A stretch of DNA of 64,000 nucleotides from Sympetrum striolatum (GCA_947579665.1 OX388349.1:71614841-71678840), one strand, 5' to 3'; counted from the first letter of the stretch, positions 36,870-50,670 are shown. Translations and numbers: made by a program. Notes: generated from the sequence alone by a model not told the origin.

Positions 36870-39800
36870 ACAATATATAATGTAAAATAATACAACACTG
36901 AAGTAGAGCAAGAGGACCTACGATCGGCTATAGGCGACATTATGCCGTAAGTATTACTTTTAGCTATTCTAGAAGATGACAAATTGCTCAGAAATATCAA
37001 TTAAAATTTAAAACTGATCCATAAAAACAAAATTACCCAATGAGAAGACCACAGGTTAAGGAAAAAGTTCATACCTAGCATAATACGTTACCTTTTTTTC
37101 AGAGCGAAGCTTCATCCAGCGATGAGGAATTTGCAGTTTTCTTTTTCACTTCATAAAATAATATTCCACCACTACGTATTCGTAAATTTATGACCTAAAA
37201 CCTTATAATTAATCTATATTACTTTATATGATCCTTAAAAGAGATAATCACGAAATTAACAACATTATTCCACGGCATACACAACACAATGTTAACAATG
37301 CAAACATGGCGCCTCAGCCTTTAAACTGGTCTTCTCTGATTGTCAGAAATAAAACTCTTTCCTATTGGCCGATTTTTGCAAATTCAGAAAATAAAAACAA
37401 AATACCATCGAAATACTTTCCGAAGTACTTATAGCAATAGTACCTCTAGTAATAGGTATGATACACGTGGATTAGTGCAGTTTAATCATGATTCAATACA
37501 ATATTTAGTACATGTTTCAGTCAAAAAGCAAGCCTTCCTCTCTCGTAAGAAAAATCGTGTATTAAAATGGAATTAGGCACAGAAAAGAGAAACATATTTT
37601 TTATAATTATTCTCGATTGGCGTAATGAGTCAAATAATCCTAACGAAGACTTCGTATCACGCTGATTTATGAACCTTCTTTTCTTATAAAAGAAATTTAA
37701 TTATTTACTTAAATTAGTGATAATCGTTGCCGAATTTACTTCACAGCATTTGACTGCTAGAAGCCACGGATAGTGCTAATACGAAGCATGTGGTAACATC
37801 GCCTAGGGCAGGGAAGTAAATCAGAAAAGATAACACTGAAGGTGGTCTAGATCTCGCTGAGACGACAGGCCTCCTGTGCACTCCTGGGACTACCATAAAA
37901 AGTAATGACGTCACATTCCGCAAATCGCTTAGTGTGAAATCAGTTTTTCCTTGATGTGAAACGTTCAAGACAGCGATGGCCATATCTCTATCGCCATCAT
38001 ACGAAATCTTTAAACGGTCTGTAAGCAACAAGGATGACAAGAAAAGAGTAAGTTGAGGAGAAATAGATGGTAAATATCCTCGGAAATACTTCCAGAAAGA
38101 AACCATGGGTAGTACTGAAGAGATGAAGAAACTGATATTTTAATCAACTGCGAATGAGGAGGTGAAAATGGAAATGGAAAAAAAACGTTTTGGAAACGTG
38201 AATTCGAATGTATATGTTATAGCAAATTAAGAAAAGAAATACATAAAACACGAAGTTCTTTAATCAAAACGAAGAAGCTTAACATACCTGAGATTTTTAA
38301 TAGACTCACACACACATTGTTTTAGCTTGAGGAAGGTAAAAGGATTGAGAGGAACATATTTCGGTATTTTTCGGAAATATATTATTAGAACCAATCCTAG
38401 ATTCGCAAGAAATCATGAGTTAAACGACGCATAGGTGACTAAGGAAAAACAAAGCCAAATATTCATCATTGCAATGTATATGTCGCATTCATCAAGCTTC
38501 CTAATTCGTTTTATGTCAATATTGGATTGGATTGCAATAAAGAATGAGATGCTTTAAGAATTAAAAACTGGATGGATTTGAATGAGAATACTAGAATAGA
38601 TTGATATAAAATGTAAAAATTGAATTTATAATAACAATAGATTGAATAAAGTGAAAACGAGCAATAGAGGCAAAAATCTCCTAAATAGCAAGATGCTGAG
38701 AGGAAATACACAATGCACAAAAGGGTGAAATACGTGATGAAAGTAACGGAGCAAGCATTAAAAATAAAAGGAGACGTAATAGAATTTTATACGGGGCGCT
38801 CCAGATAAAAACAAAGAAGTGCCGCCAATTAAAGAAGAGTACGACTATCACAAAATTGGAATGTCCTTAGATGCTAAATTTTTAATCTGGTCCCGCCGCT
38901 GGGCAAAATAAAATTTACGAACGAACCCCAATGAAAAGTGCGGACTTAGAAAAGGACAAGGAGATGACAATCCAACCGGAAATGGGAACGCGTAGCCTAG
39001 AATCGGGAGCCGCGAGGGAAAAGATGAGAAGGATATGAGAGTATTGAAAAATGGACCGGGAGGACAGAGAAACTATGAGGCCGAAGACCCAGATTATTTA
39101 AAAATGAACACCTCACACATCGCTCCAGGGCAATATATTTTCAAATTCTAATCCCGAAAAAAGTTATAAAATATTTTCAACTAGCACCGCCGCTTTTGTC
39201 TAGAAAACGAGCTTTACAAGAAACCAAAATATATTTCGGGCAATGGAATCACATTTTCAACGTTTCCCGTAATCTTTGGACCGTAAACGAGAGCGATAAA
39301 GAAGGGGAAGGAATTCATCAAAGGATTCCTCAGTGTTTCAGAGAGCACCTCAAAAGTAATCAGCGTTAAAGCCTCGAGACGGATTCACTCGTACGGATCT
39401 TTGAAACCATTATGATTTTCCCGACGGATTAGGATGTGAAAAATTCTGTAATCATCTTCGTTTTATCTCAGCTCGGCTGAGCCGACTGGATTCGAGAACC
39501 TCTAGGAAACGCAAGAAATAAACTTGATTAAACAGAGCTTCGAGTGCTTCAAGAAAGCATTCAATACGCGGTACGATATACCTACCATCTGACAAAGTGA
39601 TATTTTTTTAGTAAGGAGTATGCGTAACGACTTAGCTACATTCTATCACAGTCCTTTACAACATCGTAATTGACAACTTGACATTATTTAATACTTCAAA
39701 GATTATTTATAGCTTAAAAAGATTTATTTTCAATGATAAGGAAATTTTGGTGAGAGTCTACTGTGTAATAATCCACCACGATTTTCGTAATGATTTATAA

Positions 39801-40290
39801 AAATTTATTTGCTTTAAATATTCTCATCATCATCTTAAAATATCTTATATCCTGACCATAGAACATTAGTCGCTTTATAACGCTGAATAATAATGATGCT
39901 TAAAAAACAGTTTTTGCTTAAACTGTAGAATTTCATTGTCGATAATTGCTCACTCCCTGAACTGAAAACACGACAGCTTCCAAAATGTAATATTGCTATC
40001 AACTTTGCTACCTGAGAGCCGATTTAAATAATTACCCACATAATTTTCAAGATTATCGTCATAGGCTAAAAATCCGAAGATAGAAAAGCTTCCCAAATGC
40101 AGCCTTTGCGCGTGCCTGAATAAATGTTCACTCCTTTCATCAAAATATTCCTTGGACTTATTCATTAGTTAGTCGGCCAGCCAATTTTATAACCATCGTT
40201 CTTCTATATCTCCATCGTTTCGTATCCTCTTATCTCTACAAAACATTTGCATTAAATATCTCATATTCTGCCCATGTCAAACATTCATGG
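36870..40290. other. A+T-rich DNA with mixed patches, no supported gene
   Basis: A 121-codon minus frame (37741-38106) is anonymous. A patch from 38800 to 39560 is richer in G+C and contains a hairpin TCGGC-TGA-GCCGA at 39473-39485. I see no RNA gene, transposon end or array elsewhere. Confidence 0.55.
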
Positions 40291-40317
40291 AGTCCCACAT
40301 TAACTCCTCAGGGAACT

Positions 40318-40419
40318 GTGTCATGTAATACGCCCTCGATATTGGGGGATCATGAAGTGATGAACCCCACTGTGCTCCCGAGAGCAGCGACCAACAACAA
40401 CGTCAAAGTGGATGAATAG
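40318..40419 (+). other. Short coding-like patch, possibly a retroelement relic
   Basis: A 33-codon frame ending in TAG has balanced amino-acid use (a PSILGDHEV-type and a TNNNVKVDE-type segment), unlike the F/L/I/K-rich spurious frames around it. It sits at the edge of a G+C-richer island. It could be the last piece of a degraded transposon protein or a chance frame. I cannot name a family. Confidence 0.2.
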
Positions 40420-41290
40420 ATCCCCGCTCCGAGCCATGGAAAATTAAACTTCGACGCAATTATTCACGCCGGAATGAATGCATCTCGAGAGGTGTGCTAT
40501 GACGTGGGAATAGACATTTCCAGCTACACCCACACTTTCGCCCGTGGTGTAGTCCTAACGTCAGCCCGAGAAACCGCAAAACAATTTCCTTAACAGCAAA
40601 CAAAAGCGAAGGACCGGTATCCAAAAAAATGCAGACGAATCGGCTTCGCTAGTCGTCGCCGACGAAAACTGCGAGACGCATTTAAGGGAAAAAAAGTCAA
40701 ACGAAATGAATGCCTCAAACACCGCATCCTTTAAAGTCAGATCAATCGGACATTTTTCCTCTTTGAGCTTTATCAAGAGAAAGGAAGCGTGACACACGGA
40801 AAAAACAACAGAGGGTGGAGTTGGGGGGAGACGGTTTGTTGAAAGGAAGGGGGGGGAAGAGAAGAAGTGATAGAAAGAGAGAGAAATCGGCCTTTGGAAA
40901 GAAAAAAACGTCAGTGAAGAGATACGAACGAAAAGACGGAAAAATCTCGCTCTTTCCCTCCCTCCACCGCTTCCGAGAAAACAGAAGAACGTCGAGAGGC
41001 GTAACGAGATGGAGAATATCGATTCAGGGCAGAGATAGCGAAGGGAGAGGGAGAAATGAAGATAAGATAGTGGGCGGAGAGACGCGGATGTGAATGCATA
41101 CGTGGAATACAGCGAATGCCGAGAGTTCCGGTTAACGACGGTGCGGGAAACAATGGGCATGAAAGATGACTTCCACAGGTAGGGGAGATTCAGTAAAAAC
41201 CTCAATTATCCGGGAATCTGAGCCAGAGCATTCAGCATCCATTCATTCCGCACACGATTAGGTGACATTTCGGTGGTCCAATTTTTAAAT
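40420..41290. other. Purine-rich island carrying the longest (spurious) frame
   Basis: From about 40800 to 41080 the plus strand is nearly all G and A. Its complement therefore gives a 214-codon minus frame (40561-41205) dominated by S, F, L and R, with no domain. Opposing plus frames overlap it. I treat it as a polypurine island, not a gene. Confidence 0.5.
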
Positions 41291-41800
41291 TGCGCCAAAT
41301 TAGCTGAAAATTCTTATTATTTAGCTACGCGGAGAATATGACATGCGATTTAACTAATTTATAAATCCCAGCAATGAAAAAACGCTTGGGATTTTTAGCA
41401 TAATGATACACACCGTTTCTCCAAAATATGGCGCTAAAAAGACAAATACGACATATTTAAATTTCTTCTTTCCTCATTTATATGCATATAATGGTACATA
41501 CATACATACAAAGATATCCATTCGTATGAGATATTGTTCGAACTTGATATAAAGAAAAGCTGATTATAGTAATTTTCGCTTTGTAGAAGTAAGGTCAATA
41601 AAAAGTAAATACAACTATAGTAAGATATCACTGCAGTATCTTTTAAATTAAAAATGGATCAAAATAATACCCTAAACACCAATTTTAAACCGATTATAAG
41701 AGGAAATACTTAGCCCTAACTAAAAAAGAATCTAGAAAATTCTTTCCTGATTCTAAATCATAAATTATTTAAAAACTTTCGCTTTACCTTCTCCATTTTC
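41291..41800. other. A+T-rich DNA, nothing recognised
   Basis: Empty apart from a short CATA repeat near 41497. Confidence 0.6.
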
Positions 41801-43200
41801 AGGCCAGGCATTGAAGAATTTAGAATAGCGTGCGATTACAATCAATCTCAGAATAGTTTCCATAGAGCTTCCCCATATTATCAGCCCCTCTTCCGATTTT
41901 ATGCCTACGATCATTTTATCCCAGATAGCAAGGAACGAGCTCGTATTTTCCGAGCAGCAGCTTTGGCCTACATCAATATTTGAGTACTCCATTATGTATT
42001 CACAAATATAGTTCGAGGAAGTTCAGGATTTGAACACCATGCCATCGATACATCGAAATCCGAAGCTATCTCGTGAATCTTAACAAAACATAGCGCCGCT
42101 CGCCTTCCCCAAAAGAACGCCTACGCCGAGGGATCTGCAGAATGAGGAAGATGTCCTTTATTGAGCGATCGTTTGACCTAAAAGCGCACATCACCGAGGG
42201 TTCCCCCGCCGATTACTCAGAATCGAGTTGTGTTTTGGATACCCCAAAAGGAGAAGTAAAAAAAAACCGGAGACTTCCTGCATAGGGAAGAATTTAGCCT
42301 TCGCCGACTTATCGACTCCGCTTCTTCGATGAATCGAAATCGAATCGCAGTTCTTCGAAAAACTCATCCAAATGATTTAGACGAGGACAGATGGGAATTG
42401 GAAGGGGGAATAGATGGATATCTGCGAGGAGGAATCAGAACGAGACATGGCTTCGAGCTATCGTTTTACTCGGTAGCAACATGTAGAAACTTCCTATTCG
42501 ATAAATCAAAATCGAATTGCGATATTTTGCGATTACTCGCATTCCATTAATCGGAATCGAATCGCGGTTTATTCTCGCGAGGATTATTTAGAGAAGTAGG
42601 GGATAGAAGTTCAGAATGAAAGCGTGGTGATGTGCGGAGTCGTCTGAGGAGGAAGGGGTGCAGAGGGGACCGACTCCAATAGGAGGGCAAAGACAAGGGA
42701 GACGATCTCACATACATAATTGATGAGCGAGAGAGAACTTTTTTAAGCAGGCAGTTAAGACGAGGGGCTGGAAAGGAGGGAATGGACGCTGTGAAAATCC
42801 AATGAGAAGAACTGAGCATCCTCCACGGCCACCTTTACTGCCATCTCCCTTTCCTTCTCTAATTGCTGATGAAACGGGGAGTGGCCCGGGAGTCCCCTGG
42901 CCCAATTCACACGCTTCTTATGCGTGCAAACGACGCCATTACGAGCAAAGAGCGAGAAAAGGATCCGCACACAAAATGAAACGGTGCATGAAATAACGGG
43001 TGGAGCCGCACCCAGGGAAGTAATCGTGGCTATTGATGCACTCGTGGTAATGCTGCGAATGGGAGAAAGAAATGACACACTTTCGGCAGTAACTATATCT
43101 CTGAAATGGGGTAAACACCGCGGGTATCTTTATGACGAGGACGCCCAGTACTACTTTAATCAACGTAAAAAATCATACGGGAAAAGATGATGGGTTTACC
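41801..43200. other. CpG-rich island with degenerate ATCGAATCG repeats
   Basis: About 1.3 kb with many TCGA and CpG motifs. Nine or more frames of 60-107 codons overlap on both strands, so none is credible by itself. Three degenerate copies of a roughly 25-bp motif are listed separately. A plausible reading is an unmethylated regulatory region, perhaps near an unseen first exon. Confidence 0.4.
42331..42571 (+). repeat. Three degenerate copies of an AATCgaAATCGAATCGC motif
   Basis: GAATCGAAATCGAATCGCAG (42331-42350), AAATCAAAATCGAATTGCGA (42503-42522) and TAATCGGAATCGAATCGCGG (42548-42567) share the same register and continue with a T-rich tail. The spacing is irregular (172 and 45 bases), so this is not a simple tandem array. 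It could be a cluster of binding sites or remnants of an older duplication. Confidence 0.6.
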
Positions 43201-46200
43201 GTCTCTAGGATGCAGGAATTTAAGGAAAAAGAGGTAATACTAACAGTCACACTAACTACAATCATACCGTCACAGTATTTAGGGGCCATGCATTCAAACA
43301 ACGTTTGCACGTTTTACGTAAAATGATGAACTTGACTTTTAGAACTAACGGGAAATTACCTAAATACAAAGCCAAATTAAGATTAGCTTCTAAATTTTTA
43401 CATAAAATACTTTTATTAGATAATGATCTTTAATTCAGCTACATTATTGAAAATACTATGCTCCAATTCTTTCATTTGTATTAATAAACCTACTAGAAGA
43501 TCAAAATACCAAATTTGCGATAACATCTACATTTTACTTGCTGCCACGCTAGGTTGTGCAAACAAAAATTCAACCGAATGTGTTCGTAAATTTTTCAACC
43601 ACAAAACTATTTACGACTAAAGATAACAATTTAATTATTATTTACCACTATTTAAGAAGAGTAGTAAATTTAAATATTTAAAGATTCAAACAAGTCCACC
43701 GTATATCCACTATATCTGGTTGAAATTTCTGGAAGCCTATTAAAGTGGATGAAAAAATACATAGGATAAGGACTAAGTAAGGCAAAAACTTGCTCAAGTA
43801 CTTATCTGGTGACACATTAAGAAGAATCTGCTTGTCAAAAGAAGGGATGGAGGGAACAGTTGAGAAAACAATATGGAGAAGAGGAAGAGTGAAGATTATC
43901 AGTGAAGTTGGTCTGAAGTAGGGTAAATATTTGCATAAAAGAAGGTAAGGGATGAGGGTAAGGAAATATGGAGAAATGACAGCAGGCACCTGTACAAATA
44001 GGTGACAAATAATAAACTAATGATGAAAATTGGAACACAATAATTTATGCAAGGCTAACATGGTTATGCCAAAATTATTAATCTTAAAATGCGAAGTTAA
44101 TATGATGAAATACAGCTAATAAATTTCATAGCCATCTTAAAAATTGAATGGCGGCGGTAAACTTTCTGGATTTCCTATCGTTCCTAATAAAAAAGCGCGT
44201 GTAATAACCGAGAAATTAAACGCAACAAATTAAGCAGGTCAAAAAATAATGATTGAACGGAAAGAGTGATATTCTACCGAGGATAAGATGGTCATACTGG
44301 AAGTTTTGATAATATAATGTGCTCGTGACAAGCAATATCAAAAACCCAGAAGGGTGTCAGGTGGATGAAAAACTTCTGAGTATCTGTCAAAGAGCGCTAC
44401 AAAACGATAAATTAGTCGTAAAAGCAGAAAGGCGGCCCAAGTATGGCCGAACTTCCATATATAGACAGTGATATACGCCACAGAATGTATAACGAGTAAT
44501 AAACAAGAATAACGTGAAAAAATGTCAGTTCCAAACAGTTCAACAGAGGGTGAAATCAATTGTCGTGAACGAGAAGAGCAGAAGTAATTCAAACTCTCCA
44601 ATTAATTGTGACTTTTAACGAGCAGGTATTCCAGCAAGGTATTCATTAGTTCACCCTTTCATCCTTTGCAGTAGTTGGGTTGAAGGAAAAAAATCATCCC
44701 TCGCCACCGCTTCAACAAACTCTCTTTGCTCCAGATTCATGAATATGTAATTGAGGAGAAGATGGGAATTAAAGACTGAAATGGAAAGCATTACGAGACG
44801 AGGTCTGGAGAAAAACGACTCCTTATTAGGACCCTGTCCGAATCGTTATCTTTGAAGAGAAACAATGGCCTTCCAATTTGTATCTTTCGCCCTTTCTATT
44901 TATAATTCAAAGACGACGGAGAGGTTGGCCTTTCTTGTCAACTGCAAAGGAGCAGCTTTGCGGGACAAAATGCTTTACTCTTATTAGGATATTAAAATAT
45001 CCCGTTATAGGGATGTAAAATAAGATGGGATGGAAATAGAATTTGAGGTCTGTAAAAAATACTACTATTTCATAAGCAGAATTTTAATAACTCTGAATAT
45101 AAGATATCGCAAATATAATTTTAGACCATACAGGTACATATACCTTTTAATTATAATTACACAAGTTATTTCGGAATCATAACTTAATGAAAAATAAAGG
45201 CTAACTTAATAATGCTGAATCTTGAGTCCACAAAAATATATCAAGTTCCTCAATTTCACACCAGATGTCCTAAATAGAAAAGAATACATAACATTTAATT
45301 AATTAATGTAAGTGTAAAATAATCAGATTACTTCCATTAAAAATTTTATGTAATTTCCATAACGAAAAGAACTATTTTGAATAAATGTCAAGTGATTAAC
45401 ACTTCAGCAAGCCCTTAAATACCACTAGAAGTACATTCATTTTATCGTACTACACATCGCAAGACAATGGGAAAAATAAAATAACCCCACGAAAATACAA
45501 ACTTATAAGTACTAAGTAAAACCTTATGGAATTTCATCTTAAAATTTGAGGTGGTACAAAATTAAAAACATCTATATTTAGAGCAATTTATTTTCACTTA
45601 TTTTTAGATTTTTACGATGAAAATACGTAACAAATACGCCTATACACACGATTACTCAATATGCAAAGTTGATACTTGGTGGAAGACCATAATAATAGAA
45701 AAGAAAAAGAGGGGTTTCAAAAACAATACAACACTGACCAATGAGCAAGTTTTTCCATTTCCTCGCCCCTTCTTTTCATTCCCACCAAAATCTCTACATC
45801 TTACTCAGATCTTCCTTTCCCTTTCCTCCTCTGTTTTGCATTGTTTATTCTATTTAAATCGATGTACTGCAAAGAAAAAGTTGTCTAAAGATGCTAGTCC
45901 GCTAAAATAAATTCTGGGGAAGTGAATGAAATAATTCTTTTCCACGATTACCAAACATTACTTTCATTAAGGACAAATTAATCCTAACTGTTATTACTCC
46001 AACAACGCACATGTAACAAGAAGATAGTTTCAGATATTAGAAAGAGCAGTTATAAGGCAGCTATGAAAAACAGATAATACGACTGATCAGTAAGAAATTG
46101 AAGTAATATTGCCATGGCTTATTAGTTACAATAAATTTTAAAGTCACAGGATATTAAATACTAACAATTCTTTACCTAAATTGGGGAAATATAGAGACCA

Positions 46201-46930
46201 ACCTCCCCCAACTTCAAGGAACAGTTTCCCAATTCTTACGGTTACAAAGAGCTTCGAACAATAAAAAATTGTAGGATCCACTAAAGGAACGAAAAACATC
46301 AGCTGAGTCACAGGAATATACAAGTTTGACGATAAGACCATACCTAGAGGTGTCTGAAAATGTTTTTATTTTTTCTGAAATTTGTTGATTTGTAAACCAA
46401 ATTGTGGTATTTTGTGTTTTTATTATGTTTCCTAAATTCGGTGCTACTAATTTTCACTGAGTCTCATTTAAGCAAAGGAATAATATTAGGCACACTTTAG
46501 CATAAACATTAAAAAGATTGAAAATATTATTCACTGTAAATTATACAAAATATTAAATTAAATTTATTTAAAACTGTGCTGATTACACCTAAGGAAAATG
46601 CTTTCATAGCTGCAGATCAACAAAACATTATATATTCATTAAAAACGTATTGACACGACAGACGTTAGGAAAAAAAACAAAACATATTTCTTCGAGGAAT
46701 TAGGCGAGATTTTGTGATAATCCACAATGGAAAGTATGTCTATTGAATTTATTGCAAAAGAACAAAGCTTAATTCGCGTAAGCAAAGATGTCATGAGTGA
46801 TCAAAAACATAACAAAAATACGTAAATAATACAATTATATATTGTACATTTATTTAAATCATACCAAAATTACATTTCCCTCTCTTAAAACTGATGAATG
46901 AAGAATCAATCACCTAAATCCGTGCCGCTT
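43201..46930. other. A+T-rich DNA with purine-rich patches, no supported gene
   Basis: A G/A-rich stretch at about 43820-43990 produces a 103-codon minus frame rich in L, P, S and F. Others (44338-44601 minus, 45617-45910 plus) are equally anonymous. No RNA gene or repeat array is visible. Confidence 0.55.
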
Positions 46931-46946
46931 ATTAAAACTGTCGAAA

Positions 46947-47015
46947 TTAGCGTTATTTCGCTAAATCGGCCAAAATTCGCGTTTTTCGTTGATTTTATCG
47001 CTTATTGCGAAAAAC
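46947..47015. other. Paired small hairpins
   Basis: TTAGCG/CGCTAA (46947-46952 with 46959-46964) forms a tight 6-bp stem. About 15 bases on, GTTTTTCG/CGAAAAAC (46981-46988 with 47008-47015) forms an 8-bp stem with a 19-base loop. No coding or terminator context is known. They may be part of an unrecognised repeat. Confidence 0.4.
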
Positions 47016-49520
47016 AAACACCTTTAACTATACCTTTCGAAAAGTACCAAAAAACGGGATAAAACAAACGGCTGAGGAGTTTCAGTGAACGAAAGAAAGA
47101 AAAGCAAGAGTTAGCGGAGATAAACGTGGTCTTTAGTGAGGAGTACCAGAGATAGGAGAGTTGAGGAAGGATTGGGAATTTTATGAAAGACTGATAAGAG
47201 TTGAGGAATTTTTAAGGACGCCCTTTTATGTCGAAGAATAACTGGAGCCTGATAGGAAAATAAAGGAGGGGTTTAAACAAAAGGCTCGCCCTTATGGTAC
47301 GCGTATCTTATTTATCGACGTAAGCGGGGAAGTTTAATATTGAAGAGGGAGTCTGGAGAAAGCGCTGGGATGGCAGCGCCATTACTTGCTGATTAAAAGT
47401 TGAAAGGACTTGCTCAGATCATTAACGCTGTCAAAGGGGAAGTAGTGACGTAATCAATATTAATGTATTAAGAAGTGATGAGTGCTATCTCCTTACGGGT
47501 CTAATCACAATTCCTGGGTCAGGGATCGATTAATCCTTAAAGGGAAGCTTGTTTTGTGGAAGGAGAGGGATCCCTGAACGAAACAAAAAGGGATTACCAT
47601 TCCTCAAGATCGTCTTGAGCAAACTTTATTCGATTTCGATACCATCTCGGAAGTTTTTCATATTCCAAGTTTTGAATAGATCTCGGATAAATGTTCTTGA
47701 GTATCTTTTGAAACCCTAGTCTTTCTACGAGTCTCAATTAAACCTCAATTAATCGAAAATTATTAATCCGTTCCCAACGATGATAAACTTTCACGTTACT
47801 GTATTTCACGAACCAAAATGATTCAGTAATTTGGAATCGAAAAAAAATATAAATTTAACACAAAATTAACTTCTAATTAATCCAAGAGTGAGCGAAACTC
47901 ATTAAGACCAATCGGCAGTAAAATCCAAGGGGAAACTATAAAAATTAAATTAATAAAAGAATAAATAACACCGATTAGAAAAAATTAGCCTTAACGCATT
48001 AGAATATTCTTCTTACTTTCATATATCTACTTCCATAAATACAGACATACAGCAGCATGTAAGTAATAAGGTTAGCTCCAATGAAACCGAAATACACGTT
48101 ATGAAATGTGAAAAACATGCACACAAAGCTGAATAATTAACGAAATAAAGCGAGAAAAAATAAAAAGAGAACCCTTGAGCATATCTTCATCAAAGTCATT
48201 ACGAAGTCAAAAGTTCAACTCACAGGGTTTATCGTGATGGTTCCCATTAAACCCTTTCGTTACGCTGAAGGACAAATGAAGTGGGAGCAATGCAAAATGT
48301 CTCTGCGCTTATTTACTCGTCAAAACACAAGCAAATACATATCTCGAACATTCAAAGTACTTCAAATTACATATAAAGCCAGCAATGTTTTTAGCGCATG
48401 AGATCACCGAAGAATGAAAATAATTTCCTACGTCAAAGGAGAAAAAATCACAGCCAAGCTCTAAATTAAAGCCGAGGGAATAAATGTAAGCATGAATAAT
48501 TACGAGCAAAGGTTAACGTACTTTTGACGAAATGTTACGGCCTACACTCGGTAAGGAAAACATCAACGACAACAGCACAAATATTACACGGAGGAAGAAC
48601 AACGGGGAGGAAAAAATGTTGGAATTATAAATAAAAAGCCTTGCTTAAGGGACGTGATTATGTGCTTTGAACTTGCTTTTCCCACTAGCGAATAGTTTCC
48701 TTTTGCTCGACGACATGAACAGAGGCTTCGAATTTCCTCTCATTTTCCTTCTGACACGGGCTTTGCGACATCTAAATTGTTTTTTTTTGCTGATACTCAG
48801 TTTTGCAGAATAAAAACAGCCAACTGGAGTCAAATTAAATTACTTACTTGCCCTATCAACAATTCTACGGAAGCAATACTATAAAGCTTAATTATTCCCA
48901 GAAAAGACTTATTGTTTGGGAATTCGGAAATTGGTAGCAGATACTTAAAGAAAATAGGATAAAATCAGAGAGGCTACGATACGACTAACTTCCGATAATT
49001 TACAAAATAAAAAGAGATTTTGATGTTGCAACGTTGTAATAACAACTGAAGGCGAATATAAGCCTTTTAATTCTTCAAAGTAGACCAAATATTACTCGCA
49101 AACTACAATCTATCATGCAAAAGCTAAGATTCAATCCTCGAGTTTTAAGCTTTACTAGGCTAGCACATGAATCACCCCGATGAGACCGACATATTTACTT
49201 TTTAAAGAACTAACTCAGAAGAAAATTAGAGGATCTACATGCAAATCCCAAAAATGTGCATAGTTACTCTAACTTTTTTCATTGAAATAGATGCGCAAAA
49301 TTAGTGATTGAAATGTCACGAGAGAGGGATAAAAGAATGAAGATGATAAAAGAGACTTTCGACATTCATCAACGAAGCACATTAACTCTATGCTCCTCAT
49401 AACAATCACCCGAACTACGACTTAAACCTCATGTGAACAGAGAATTAAAAACGAAACCACTGAAAATGTGGAGAACAGAAAAAAGAGCTTATCCTTTGAA
49501 AGAAAGGTCAGATAACGAAA
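47016..49520. other. Purine-biased patch (to about 47650), then A+T-rich DNA
   Basis: The first 600 bases are G/A-biased with some CpG. The rest is A+T-rich with only short anonymous frames (for example 48309-48509 and 48645-48833, minus). Nothing else is seen. Confidence 0.55.
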
Positions 49521-50400
49521 CGCGCACAGCTCCCAAATCCAGCGAAGCTTAAAAAAGCACGCGTCTTACGGCAACGGAAACAGCATAAATCCAAACCCCG
49601 CGGAAAATCCTCCGAGAGTATATAAAAGAAAAACCAAAACCCAATTCCACCCAGCATGAAAATGCTACCCTCTATTAATAATTACATTTACAACGGGAGA
49701 GACTGCAACCTGAAACATCCCCGGCATCCGATACGTTTCTCCGTTTTCAATTCCCTCACATGAGCCATACTTTTCTCGCCCTCCCAAGGCCACATCCTCC
49801 TCACTTATTCATGGATGCACCTACTCTCGCCCCGCAAAACTGCAACCTAATCCGGACTAAAAGAACTCCTGCCGCGTGTTCATCGACCCTGCGCGTCTCG
49901 GGAGACCGTAAATTCCCCCTTTTCCTCCCGGAGCCAGATTCTCTCCGAGACGAAGAGTCATCCCCCCGGAGAAGGGGATTAGAATTTAGCTCCTTCCTCA
50001 GCGATACGCGATGGAATCCCTCCCTCGAAAAAACATCTCTCTCCACCGAAATGTTTGCCTTCCGAAACTCTTCCCCGCCGAAACTCTTGAATCGGACAAA
50101 TAAACTTATCGGCGAAGTTTCGCGGCAAATAGGGCGAAGGCGAGGGGGAAATGACCGAGTGAGAGAGGGGAAGAGATTCCGCGAAGTTAGCACGCGGAGA
50201 AGAAGTTAACTGTTGGCGGGAGAGGATGGAGGAGTCGCGGCGAAACTTTTAATTTTCTATTAGCGAGAGGAGGCGCGTATTTCGGCATCGAATGTCCACG
50301 GCAGTGCGCCTTGTATTGTATTCGCAATAGAGCAGAAACAAAGGAGAGACATGAGCTATCATAAAATGGAAGTTTATCCAATGATTACAAGGGAACTCGC
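49521..50400. other. CpG-rich island with opposed frames
   Basis: A 149-codon plus frame (49760-50209) and a 130-codon minus frame (49801-50193) cover the same bases. The plus product is P/R/S-rich without motif order, and the strand changes from pyrimidine- to purine-rich halfway. That pattern suggests composition, not selection for protein. Of all the islands this is the one where a 5' exon could most easily hide. Confidence 0.4.
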
Positions 50401-50658
50401 TTTCGGAGAAACTTCATACAGCATATGCATGCGAGAGCCTGATTTTCGAAATTGCAGGATTTCTACGTAATAGCATGTCGTTGCTGAGAATAAGGGAGTT
50501 AAAGAGAATTGCCTTCTGAATCTCATCGCGGAGAACGAGTTCCTTTTCAAATTCATTGATTCATTTGCATTTCATTCATCGTGTCACTTGCAGGAAACAC
50601 AAACTCGAAATTAAAATCTGTTAAAGCCGACACATCCAGAAAATCAATTAACAGGAAT

Positions 50659-50670
50659 AAACATAATATT
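50659..50670 (+). repeat. Target-site duplication, copy adjoining PLE 3' end
   Basis: AAACATAATATT is identical to the copy at 51608-51619. The two flank the PLE fragment exactly where its recognisable sequence stops. Confidence 0.85.

Noticed and set aside
40561..41205. 214-codon minus-strand open frame, the longest in the window
   Set aside because: It is the complement of a nearly pure G/A tract. The product is S/F/L/R-rich with no domain, and opposed frames cover the same bases.
49760..50209. 149-codon plus-strand open frame
   Set aside because: P/R/S-rich with no recognisable motif, and an antisense frame of 130 codons fills the same CpG island. Could hide an exon but I cannot support it.
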